Assembly (NCBI RefSeq): GCF_036924745.1
Contig: NZ_JAZHSD010000001.1
Location: 5,456,001 to 5,520,000, forward strand
From: Bradyrhizobium sp. AZCC 1693
GTDB lineage: Bacteria; Pseudomonadota; Alphaproteobacteria; Rhizobiales; Xanthobacteraceae
Direction of reading: 5' to 3'
DNA length: 64,000 bases
In this document: piece after piece, positions 44,110-51,623 of the stretch
Layout of the letters: each line of letters starts with the position of its first letter
Numbering within the stretch: position 1 is the first letter of the stretch
The notes under the pieces: model-generated
Seen by the model: only the letters and a program-made list of their open reading frames with translations
What the model was told of the DNA's origin: nothing
Database searches by the model: none
Translations under genes and position numbers: made by a program

Positions 44110-44723
44110 AATTCCGGCCGACGACTTTTTTCCGCAACATGCTCGTCCCTGTTGGAGGCCAACAGCTAACAGACCGTTTCAACAGCGAGATTATTTCAAC
44201 GAATGACGACGGCCGACAAAAATATGGCGTGATGAGTCTGCGTTGCTTTCAGTTCGTTCAGCCGTCTGGCGTCACTGAACGTCCTTTTGGGAATCCCTGC
44301 TCCGCCTCTCAAAGAGAGAGTTCACCTTCCTACGTTGGAGAGAAGTTGACCCAATTTCCCGGCGTCCATGTTTGATCTGGATGCCCGATAACTCCGCGGG
44401 AGCTAGAATGGATTGTCACTGCTGCATAGCGAATTAGCTAACTCAAGTTGAATCGACTCGGAAAAATGCGCTAATTCTGGTCTTCAGGAAATTCGTGCAT
44501 CTTTCAGAGAAGGCTGAATTGCTTCGGTCCAGTGACGATATGGGTAACAACTTGCCAATGCAGAGGGGCGGACGGTTATTGGCGTCTCAGCGCACCTCTG
44601 GTTCGCGAGTTAGTGGATGTGGAACGTTGTAGGCCGGCCAGGTTTCGTGACGTCAATCGAGCTTCGGGAGCCGGGACCTATAGAGCATTCATTTCAGCAT
44701 TTTTGAATTCAATCGCCGCCTGA
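44110..44723. other. Intergenic region between cyaC and HAD gene
   Basis: About 610 bp with no gene I can support. A perfect hairpin (CTGTTGG-AGG-CCAACAG, 44149-44165) lies 40 bp upstream of cyaC and could shape its leader or mark a regulator site. The rest is lower in GC and featureless. Confidence 0.45.
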
Positions 44724-45488
44724 CTAGTAAGACAGGAATCTAAGTAAATCGTCCATCCCGCTACCTTCGCCATCGGGAATCACATCGAGCTGCTCAAGCA
44801 GTTGCTTCTGGCGATTGACCCAAAATGTTGGATAGCCAAAGAGCTTGGCGCCGGCCGCGTCCCATCCTGCGAAAGCTGCGAAAAGGATTTCCTCGCGCTT
44901 TAGACTGAAAGCTTCGATACCCATTTGGTAGGCTTTCGGGTGAGGTTTGTAGACGCCGACAGCGTCCGTGCTAAGCTTGTGCTCGAAGAATTCTGTTAGA
45001 CCCGCGCTATTGATATTCGCGTCCATCATCGCCGGAGAAAAATTGCTTAGGAACGCCAAGCGGATTCCGCTCTCGCGCAGCTTGGACAGCGCGGGCCTCA
45101 CATCGGGCCACGCTTTCATATGCATATAGCCACCGACCAAAGCCTTTCGCTTCTCATTTGTCATCTCAAGATCGAGCGATTTGCCTGCGAAGACAAGCGC
45201 ATCGTCGATGACGCCGAGAAAGTCGCGGTACCTTTGTGCGGCGGTGCGCAGCCATGCGTATTCGAATTGTCGGGTTCGCCAAACGTTGGACAATTGCGCT
45301 CCGCGGCCGGGAAAGAGCTCTTCGGCCATTGCAAAGATGGGACGCGGGTCAAAAATCGGAAAGCCATCGAAGGCGATCGCTTTGATGGCCGGCTTCGCAT
45401 CGGTGGCGGCAGCTGTCGCGGTCAATATTCCGGAAGCCGTGACGGTGCTGCAGGCAATTTCCAGGAATTTACGACGGTTGATCAACAT
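44724..45488 (-). CDS. Tat-exported HAD-superfamily protein (haloacid dehalogenase type II-like)
   Basis: A 254-residue HAD hydrolase with a twin-arginine signal (NRRKFLEIA, then a hydrophobic stretch to about residue 30). D41 in AFDGFPIFDP is the nucleophile; LSNFS, VYKPHPK and GWDAAGAK give the Ser/Asn, Lys and Asp positions of L-2-haloacid dehalogenases. The usual YGTLF loop after the nucleophile has become GFPIF. Export of a dehalogenase-like enzyme is unusual. I start at ATG 45488, where the Tat motif begins properly; two upstream starts exist. It follows the anti-sigma gene by 122 bp in the same direction. Confidence 0.82.
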   Translation of the reverse strand: MLINRRKFLEIACSTVTASGILTATAAATDAKPAIKAIAFDGFPIFDPRPIFAMAEELFPGRGAQLSNVWRTRQFEYAWLRTAAQRYRDFLGVIDDALVFAGKSLDLEMTNEKRKALVGGYMHMKAWPDVRPALSKLRESGIRLAFLSNFSPAMMDANINSAGLTEFFEHKLSTDAVGVYKPHPKAYQMGIEAFSLKREEILFAAFAGWDAAGAKLFGYPTFWVNRQKQLLEQLDVIPDGEGSGMDDLLRFLSY

Positions 45489-45610
45489 GGAATTACTTCG
45501 CGCGAGATGGGTGTCGGACATTCGCAAGCATCCCGGATATGCTAAGCGTGGAGTGAAGGCGGTGCGGCGCTACGGAAGGTTTTCTCCCAGGTCAAGCGAC
45601 AGGCGAGCCG

Positions 45611-46429
45611 TCATTTGGAAGTCCTGCTAGAAAATGCCACCCGAAGCCGGGCGAGATCGTCGGTGGTGACATCCGAGACAGCGCAGAATGTCAAGCCGCC
45701 TGCGACCCAAGATTCCATGTTGTAGCCGTCCCGTGACGCAGTAGCTCGCCAAGTTGCAGTCTCTCCGCCGACGGCGGCCGGCCAGACAAAGACGTTGATA
45801 ACATGCGAGTGTCGCTTGTAGACCAGCGCGGCCACGACACGCCCACCGATATAATCGATGCGACCGCCTTCCAGCGGAAAGCCCTCCCGTGCCAGATCGA
45901 CCACTGGAGGCGAGAAATCGATCTTTCCGTTAAACCAGGGTTTGACGGTATGCTGATCCGATGTCGCGACGTCGGTGAGGTGATCGACCAGCAGCGATCG
46001 AATGTGGCCGGAAATGACTTCATCTCCGATTGTCGAACGATCCGACATCGGCGTCATCACCAGCAGCAGGCTTGCCGCAAGAGCAGCCAGCGATGGCACG
46101 AACATCCACTGCCTGATGAATCCGAGAATACTAAAGCGTTTTTCGTCTCGCTCGTGGACCAACGCCGCCGATCGCGTCTGCATCGCGGCCTCGCGCGAGA
46201 TCGATTCAAGTACCTGGGCCCGCACATGATCCGGCGTCCGCCACTGCACTCCTTTTTGCCCGACCCGTTGTTTCAAGGTCTGAAGGCCTTCCATTCTTCT
46301 TAAACAATGCGAGCAGTTTGCTATGTGCTGCTCGATCTGCAACGAATGGGCCGCGTCGAGTTCTCCATCGACGAAGCCGTGAAGCATCAACTCCATCTTG
46401 GTGCATTGGGTTGGAGCGGCGGGATTCAC
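45611..46429 (-). CDS. Anti-sigma factor with zinc-finger (ZAS-type) domain and membrane anchor
   Basis: A 272-residue protein. H35-x3-C39-x2-C42 in the N-terminal helices is the zinc-binding anti-sigma signature, often redox-sensitive. A single membrane helix lies at about residues 109-125 (FVPSLAALAASLLLVM), and the periplasmic C-terminal part may sense envelope stress. The GTG at 46429 overlaps the sigma-factor stop (GTGA) with GGGAGGGA upstream, so the two are translationally coupled, as usual for sigma/anti-sigma pairs. Confidence 0.88.
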   Translation of the reverse strand: MNPAAPTQCTKMELMLHGFVDGELDAAHSLQIEQHIANCSHCLRRMEGLQTLKQRVGQKGVQWRTPDHVRAQVLESISREAAMQTRSAALVHERDEKRFSILGFIRQWMFVPSLAALAASLLLVMTPMSDRSTIGDEVISGHIRSLLVDHLTDVATSDQHTVKPWFNGKIDFSPPVVDLAREGFPLEGGRIDYIGGRVVAALVYKRHSHVINVFVWPAAVGGETATWRATASRDGYNMESWVAGGLTFCAVSDVTTDDLARLRVAFSSRTSK

Positions 46430-47169
46430 TTTTGTCCCTCCCAAAGCTCAGCTTCCTGACGCCACAGGCTCTCGAATTGCGTCCGCGCGCGCGCCAGACG
46501 CGACATCACAGTGCCGATCGGCAACGACGATGTATCCGCAATCTGGCGATAGGAGAGGCCTTCCAGTTCGCGCAAGACCAGTACCTCGCGCAGCGATCGC
46601 GGTAGTTTGTTGAGCACGCTGCGAACCTTGCCTGCTTCGGATATCCTAAGCAGCGCCGTCTCCGGCGTGTCGTCCTCGGACGCGACTTCGTCGACGGAGA
46701 AGTCTGCGGGATCGTTCCGGCGATGAACATCGACTTCCAAGCGTGCCTTACGGCGGCCTTCCAACAGCCAGTTGTGATAGCAATTGCGAACGATGGAAAA
46801 GATCCAGGCGCGTGCATCGCCGCCTTGATATCCGTTAAAACTTCGGTAGGCGCGAAGGAAGGTCTCCTGGACGATGTCCTGGGCGGCATCGGGATCTCGA
46901 CTGAGAAATCGCGCGAAATTATAAGCGGCGTCGAGGTGCGGCACGATCTCGCGCTGGAACCTGCCGTACTGGTCCTTGGCGCTCAAGGCCGTCGGGCTGG
47001 CGTCCCGGATTCGCTCTTTGGGTGCACGGGCGACGGCATGGCCGCCGCTGGCGGCAACTGACCGGAGCCCGCTATCTTTCCCGATCGCAAGAATTTTGGC
47101 CGCGGCAGCAGCCAAAGCGTCCAGCAAGGATTCTGGCGCTCTGTAACCTGTCGCCAACGACGAGTTCAT
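46426..47169 (-). CDS. ECF-family RNA polymerase sigma factor
   Basis: A 247-residue sigma factor. Region 2 (about 75-130) contains DAAQDIVQETFLRAYRSF and DARAWIFSIVRN; region 4 (about 185-235) has LREVLVLRELEGLSYRQIA and GTVMSRLARAR. About 55 extra N-terminal residues precede region 2. I use ATG 47169; the frame is open for another 100 codons, but the DNA there carries the promoter motif at 47241-47267. It is first in a leftward operon with the anti-sigma and HAD genes and is divergent from the MBL/cytochrome arm, which carries the same promoter motif. Confidence 0.9.
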   Translation of the reverse strand: MNSSLATGYRAPESLLDALAAAAAKILAIGKDSGLRSVAASGGHAVARAPKERIRDASPTALSAKDQYGRFQREIVPHLDAAYNFARFLSRDPDAAQDIVQETFLRAYRSFNGYQGGDARAWIFSIVRNCYHNWLLEGRRKARLEVDVHRRNDPADFSVDEVASEDDTPETALLRISEAGKVRSVLNKLPRSLREVLVLRELEGLSYRQIADTSSLPIGTVMSRLARARTQFESLWRQEAELWEGQK

Positions 47170-47240
47170 GACTGGATTCTGCCTTATTATTGGGTCGATC
47201 GGCCTGACGAAGGCCGGGCGCGCGGTTGTAATGAGCAAGT

Positions 47241-47267
47241 AGACCGCGGTGGCGGCCGGTTTATTCC
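47241..47267 (-). promoter_or_regulatory. Candidate ECF promoter of the sigma operon
   Basis: On the minus strand GGAATAAA (47267-47260) and GGTCT (47245-47241) are 14 bases apart, about 72 bp before the sigma-factor ATG. The same pair with the same spacing faces the other way at 47383-47409. Confidence 0.6.
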
Positions 47268-47382
47268 GACCGCGCGGCGAAAATCGCACATTTATATTGC
47301 CGCCGGCGGATGCGGCTTCAAGCCCCCGATGCGCCGTATCGATGGCCGACCGGATCGACCCCAGCAAAAATTTTGCGGATCG

Positions 47383-47409
47383 AGAATAAATTTCGGGCGG
47401 CCCAGGTCT
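47383..47409 (+). promoter_or_regulatory. Candidate ECF promoter of the MBL/cytochrome arm
   Basis: AGAATAAA (47383-47390) and GGTCT (47405-47409) with 14 bases between, about 69 bp before ATG 47478. Apart from the first base it repeats the motif on the opposite strand, as expected for two promoters read by one ECF sigma factor. Confidence 0.6.
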
Positions 47410-47477
47410 CCCTGTACGGAGGCATTGCTCGTTCCGCGCCATGCGCTCCGCGTCCGATCGGAATTGGGAGTACGTCA

Positions 47478-48455
47478 ATGCTTATTATGTCACGCCGTGG
47501 TCTCCTGGCTTCCGCAGCCGTCGCTGCGGCCTTTGGCCTGCACGACAAGAGGCTTGCTTTCGTCGATACGGCCTATGCCCAAGCTCCGCTTGAGCCGACT
47601 AAGGGCGTCTACAAGTACAAGGTCGGTTCGATCGAGGTGAGTGCCATATACGATGGGATCTGGCGTAAGCCACATGATCCCACCTTCATCAAGAACGCCT
47701 CGGTCGAGGAAACCAAGGAAGCGCTCGCCAAGGCGGGCCTGACCACCGAATTCATGCCGATCCCGTTAACGGTGATCGTGCTCAAGATCGGCGACAAGCA
47801 TATTATGGTTGATGCCGGATCGGGTGTCGGCCAGTGGCAGGCGAACGCCACCAACCTGCCGGCCAACATGAAGATCGCCGGTATCGATCGTAGCCAGATC
47901 AGCACTATCCTGGTGTCGCATTTCCATCCCGATCACGTCTGGGGGTTGATGGAGAAGGGCACCAACGCTGCCGTCTTCCCCCAAGCTGAACTCATCGTCA
48001 GCAGCACCGAATACAATTGGTGGACCGAACCCGGCCGGGTCGAGAAATTGGCCGAGGGCCGCAGGGCCGCCGGCAAACGCATCGGTGATGTATTCCCGAC
48101 CTGGAAGAACTGGAAGCTGGTCGAGGACAATGCGGAAGTCGCGCCCGGCGTTCGCATCCTCACGGCGCCCGGTCACACGCCCGGTCATTCCGCCTTCCTG
48201 GTGACCTCGGGCAAGGATCAATTGATGGTGTCGAACGACGCGATGTATGTGCCGGCGCTGCTGGCGCCGCATCCGAACTGGCAGGGGGCCTACGATCAGG
48301 ACGGCGCAACGGCCGTCGCGACCCGCCGCAAGCTGATCGACCGCGTCATCGCCGACAAGATGATGGTGTGCGGCGCGCATTTCCCGTTCCCCGGCAGCGG
48401 TACGTTCACGAAGGACGGCAACTCCTATGCCTTCGCGCCGGTCGCGCAATCCTGA
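47478..48455 (+). CDS. Tat-exported MBL-fold metallo-hydrolase
   Basis: A 325-residue metallo-beta-lactamase-fold protein with a twin-arginine signal (MSRRGLLASAAVAAAFG) cut near YAQA, about residue 36. SHFHPDHVWG is the dinuclear metal motif, with later ligands in APGHTPGHS, SNDAMY and CGAHFPF. It is therefore a folded, metal-loaded periplasmic hydrolase. GGGAG precedes the ATG. It heads the rightward arm (TPR protein, DoxX, cytochromes, porin) under the ECF-type promoter. The substrate may be a lactone, ester or peroxidised product; nothing in the sequence decides. Confidence 0.88.
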   Translation: MLIMSRRGLLASAAVAAAFGLHDKRLAFVDTAYAQAPLEPTKGVYKYKVGSIEVSAIYDGIWRKPHDPTFIKNASVEETKEALAKAGLTTEFMPIPLTVIVLKIGDKHIMVDAGSGVGQWQANATNLPANMKIAGIDRSQISTILVSHFHPDHVWGLMEKGTNAAVFPQAELIVSSTEYNWWTEPGRVEKLAEGRRAAGKRIGDVFPTWKNWKLVEDNAEVAPGVRILTAPGHTPGHSAFLVTSGKDQLMVSNDAMYVPALLAPHPNWQGAYDQDGATAVATRRKLIDRVIADKMMVCGAHFPFPGSGTFTKDGNSYAFAPVAQS

Positions 48456-48475
48456 TCACATATGGAGTACATCTC

Positions 48476-48949
48476 ATGAAAATCAAACCTTGCACCGCCC
48501 TGGCCGGTCTGATGTTGATCGTCGGTCTCGGCCTTGCACCAACCCTGGTGTCGGCGCCGGCCTACGCGGTCGACAACATGTCGTCGACCGATGCGCCCGA
48601 CCTGACCTCGGTCCGCGCCAAGCTGAAGGCGAAAGACTATGCCGCCGCACTCGCTGAACTCAGAGACCTCGCCGAGGATGTCCAGCAGGCGGACGTCTAT
48701 AATCTGTTGGGTTTTGCGCTTCGCAAGACCGGCGATTTCAAGACGTCGCTGACCTACTATACCAAGGCGCTGGAGCTGCAGCCGGATCACAAGGCCGCCC
48801 GCGAGTATCTCGGCGAGCTCTATGTCGAAACCGGCAATATGGAAAAGGCCAAGGAACAGCTCGCCGCTCTGGCAAAACTCTGTCCCGGCGGCTGCGAGGA
48901 GCGTGAAGACCTGCAGAAGGCGATCAACGCAAAATCGGCCAGTAATTGA
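48476..48949 (+). CDS. Secreted TPR-repeat protein
   Basis: A 157-residue protein with a signal peptide of about 31 residues (ending APAYA) and two to three TPR units (VYNLLGFALRKTGDFKTSLT and AAREYLGELYVETGNMEKAK). TPR folds hold other proteins, so it may scaffold periplasmic partners of this operon. It starts 20 bp after the MBL stop with GGAG upstream. LCPGGCEE near the end has two cysteines that could form a disulfide. Confidence 0.85.
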   Translation: MKIKPCTALAGLMLIVGLGLAPTLVSAPAYAVDNMSSTDAPDLTSVRAKLKAKDYAAALAELRDLAEDVQQADVYNLLGFALRKTGDFKTSLTYYTKALELQPDHKAAREYLGELYVETGNMEKAKEQLAALAKLCPGGCEEREDLQKAINAKSASN

Positions 48950-49026
48950 AGCTTGAAGGGCGTATTGAAGCGGTCGTTGACACGCCCGCTTCAATTCCGC
49001 GGCGCGCAGCGGAGTGGAGTGGATCG

Positions 49027-49446
49027 ATGGCTGAGGCAGTGAGCGCAAAGCTTGCTTTCCGAAATCTTGTTTTACTAGCAGGGCGGCTTCTGCTGGCCTG
49101 CATCTTCGTTCACGAGGGCGTCTTCCTGACCATGAATTTCGGTGCGGCGTCCGCGGCCATGGTGAAATCCGGCATCCCCGTGTTCGCCCTCATTTTGACT
49201 ATCGCCTTGCAGCTCGCTGCAGGCATCGCGATCGCGGTGGGCTGGCAAACGCGTCTGGGCGCGGCGGCATTGGGCCTGTTCTGCGTGGCGACTGCCGTGC
49301 TGCTTCACACCAACTTGGCCAGCCGCAACGAACTTCTGCATTTCGAGAAGGACCTTGCGATATCAGGCGGGATGTGGGTCTTGATGCTGTGCGGTCCGGG
49401 AAGCTGGTCCGTTGACAATAGACGGAGGGCGCAACGAACCGCATGA
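49027..49446 (+). CDS. DoxX family membrane protein
   Basis: A 139-residue protein with four predicted membrane helices (starting about residues 14, 48, 72 and 108) and the DoxX-type opening LVLLAGRLLLACIFVHEG. DoxX-like proteins are linked to thiosulfate:quinone oxidation and to redox defence in membranes, usually with exported redox enzymes. An ATG at 48946 would give a 27-residue longer form, but GGAG precedes 49027. It sits between a TPR protein and two c-type cytochromes, suggesting a route for electrons between the membrane quinone pool and the periplasm. Confidence 0.85.
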   Translation: MAEAVSAKLAFRNLVLLAGRLLLACIFVHEGVFLTMNFGAASAAMVKSGIPVFALILTIALQLAAGIAIAVGWQTRLGAAALGLFCVATAVLLHTNLASRNELLHFEKDLAISGGMWVLMLCGPGSWSVDNRRRAQRTA

Positions 49447-49552
49447 CCCTTCAGCGACCGGTCCTGGCGGCGCATCACAAGAAGACCGTCGGTGCGGCAG
49501 GAAACAACGCTCGATAGTCCGGTCTAACACAATCCTGATCGTGGAGCTTTGA

Positions 49553-50005
49553 ATGAAACGATTCCTCGTGGCGGGCGTCTTCGCCTTGCTTTGTGTCGGT
49601 CTCGCCAGTGCGCAGCAGGACAAGGTCTCGGCGCGCATTCGCGCGATGAAGGCGAATGCGAAAAGCGTGTATGGAGACCTGAACAAGATCGTCAAGGGGA
49701 CCCGCCCGTACGATCAGGCGGTGGTCGATGCCGCGCTCGCGCAGCTCCAGGACGCCTCTGGCAAGATCGAATCGTTGTACCCAGCCAGCACCAAAGGCTT
49801 GAAGGCTCCCAATGACGAATACAGTGCGTCCGCAAAAATCTGGGACAACAAGCCGGATTTCGAATCGCGCGCGGCCAGCCTTGCCAAAGTGATCGCAGAC
49901 AACAAGGCCAAGATCAACGGCCTCGATAGTTTGAAGGCGGCCTATCCGTCGCTGGTCGGCGCATGCACCGGCTGCCATGAAGTCTGTCGTTTGAAGAGCG
50001 AGTAA
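49553..50005 (+). CDS. Cytochrome c' (class II c-type cytochrome)
   Basis: A 150-residue protein with a 20-residue signal (ending GLASA) and a C-terminal haem site C138-T-G-C-H142, the class II arrangement. The body is helical, as in the four-helix bundle of cytochrome c'. These bind NO or pass electrons in the periplasm. A further cysteine, C145, follows the haem motif. It is spaced 100 bp from DoxX and 77 bp from the dihaem cytochrome in the same direction. Confidence 0.87.
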   Translation: MKRFLVAGVFALLCVGLASAQQDKVSARIRAMKANAKSVYGDLNKIVKGTRPYDQAVVDAALAQLQDASGKIESLYPASTKGLKAPNDEYSASAKIWDNKPDFESRAASLAKVIADNKAKINGLDSLKAAYPSLVGACTGCHEVCRLKSE

Positions 50006-50082
50006 CCTGAAGCTGCGCGGCATCCGGATATGAATGCCGGACTGATCGCTGGCGCACCAGTTCGCGAAACGGTGAGAACGAA

Positions 50083-50994
50083 ATGTGGTTGAGAGTCGGT
50101 TTCCTGGCGCTGGCGGCGGCCGTTACCGGGTTGGCTGTATTCTTGATCGTTACTGTTCCCGCGATTATCCCGGGCAGTGCGCTGCCGGCCTATTCGCCTG
50201 ACGTCGGCAATGGCCAGATGGTCTTCAACGCAGGCGGGTGTTCGGCCTGCCACGCCGCCGCGGGGCAGGACCGCACCATGCTTGGAGGCGGGCTCGCGAT
50301 TCCGTCGCCATTCGGGACCTTCTATGCGCCCAACATTTCACCAGATGCAAACGACGGCATCGGTGGCTGGAGCGAAGCCGACTTCGTCACCGCGCTCAAG
50401 CGGGGAACGTCGCCGGCAGGTACCCACTACTTTCCCGCGTTTCCCTACGGCTCCTATCAGCGCGTTGGGATCGAGGACATCCGCGACCTCTTCGCCTACA
50501 TCAAGACCCTGCCGCCGGTGCCGGGCCGGATACGCGACCACGACCTCTCCTTTCCGTTCAATGTCCGCCGACTGGTCGGCGGCTGGAAATTCCTGTTCCT
50601 CGATCGCCAGCCATTGTCTCCGGACGCTGCGCGGTCCGCGGAATGGAATCGGGGCGCCTATCTCGTCAACGGCCTCGGCCATTGCGCCGAATGTCACAGC
50701 CCCCGCAATTTTCTCGGCGGCATTGTGGCCTCGCAACGATTTGCCGGTGGACCGAACCCGGAAGGCGAGGGATGGGTACCGAACATCACGCAAAAGGGCT
50801 TGCGCTCCTGGTCGGAAAAGGACATCGCCTCTTTCCTTGCGACAGGTGAATTACCAGATGGCGATTCTGCCGGAGGTTCGATGGTTCGCGTCATCAAGAA
50901 TATTTCGCAATTGGGCGACAACGATCGCGCAGCAATGGCGGTCTATATCAAGTCGCTGCCTCCCGTCGTTGGCCCGCCATCTCCGAAAAAGTGA
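50083..50994 (+). CDS. Dihaem cytochrome c (alcohol dehydrogenase cytochrome-subunit type)
   Basis: A 303-residue protein. An N-terminal hydrophobic helix (residues 5-27), probably uncleaved, anchors it in the membrane. Two haem sites, C53SACH57 and C201AECH205, lie in two cytochrome c domains related to the membrane cytochrome subunits of quinoprotein alcohol dehydrogenases. In the first domain the usual PAMPY segment reads PAFPY, so the methionine axial ligand may be missing. It could pass electrons from a periplasmic oxidation to a terminal oxidase. No quinoprotein dehydrogenase gene is near. Confidence 0.87.
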   Translation: MWLRVGFLALAAAVTGLAVFLIVTVPAIIPGSALPAYSPDVGNGQMVFNAGGCSACHAAAGQDRTMLGGGLAIPSPFGTFYAPNISPDANDGIGGWSEADFVTALKRGTSPAGTHYFPAFPYGSYQRVGIEDIRDLFAYIKTLPPVPGRIRDHDLSFPFNVRRLVGGWKFLFLDRQPLSPDAARSAEWNRGAYLVNGLGHCAECHSPRNFLGGIVASQRFAGGPNPEGEGWVPNITQKGLRSWSEKDIASFLATGELPDGDSAGGSMVRVIKNISQLGDNDRAAMAVYIKSLPPVVGPPSPKK

Positions 50995-51108
50995 TCGCTG
51001 CACCGTGATCCCGGATTGCCGGAGAGCTGGAATACGGCGCCTTGCATGCCGGTCTAGTCATGCAGGACCTGAGCAGTCGCGCAACAGGTCATCACGTGGA
51101 GAGGATCA

Positions 51109-51351
51109 ATGACTCAATTCAAATTTCTCGCTGCGACCATTATCCTGTCGGCCTTCATCGCAACTCCGTCGCTCGCTCAGCGAATGATCGAGGAGCCCGG
51201 CATGTTCGCCTTTACCTATCCCAATGGTGACCTCGGTATCGGGTCGACACGGCCTCCCGCTGATGCCAAGGCTTTCGCGACGTTCAATGGCAACGGCAAC
51301 GTGCCTCATGTTGTCCGTAAGCCGCGCCCGGCCGTCGCGAGGCGCTATTAA
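51109..51351 (+). CDS. Small secreted protein of unknown function
   Basis: An 80-residue ORF with a clear signal peptide (ending PSLAQ, about residue 24) and a short mature part rich in Gly and Pro (NGDLGIGSTRPPADAKAF). GGAG lies upstream of the ATG. It is in line with the cytochrome genes and followed by a strong hairpin, so it may end that transcript. I do not recognise the family. Confidence 0.7.
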   Translation: MTQFKFLAATIILSAFIATPSLAQRMIEEPGMFAFTYPNGDLGIGSTRPPADAKAFATFNGNGNVPHVVRKPRPAVARRY

Positions 51352-51378
51352 TCTTTCAAACCGGTCTACCTCCAATTG

Positions 51379-51410
51379 ACTGGGCTCAGCCATGCCCGGC
51401 TGAGCCCAGT
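51379..51410 (+). terminator. Strong hairpin after the cytochrome operon
   Basis: A perfect 13-bp stem (ACTGGGCTCAGCC with its complement) and a 6-base loop, 28 bp after the stop at 51351. There is no T-run, so it may act as an mRNA 3' end stabiliser or a Rho-assisted terminator. Confidence 0.55.
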
Positions 51411-51623
51411 CATCTGTGTGAGAAGTACGCTTGGCTGCGATCGAACGAAGCGCCGAGCGATGTCAATAAATTCCAGCACATCGCCGTGAGCAAAACGTGA
51501 AGCGAAATAGTCGTGCGATCGAGAATACCCGCACTTGATTTCAAGTCTCCCTCTCGAAGGAAGCATGCACACACTGCGAGGTGCGGTGTGCGAGGCGTCA
51601 CCGCTTCCGAATGGGAGGTTTAA

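Noticed and set aside
44139..44723. Small open frames upstream of cyaC and the HAD gene
   Set aside because: No start signals and no recognisable sequence; treated as non-coding.
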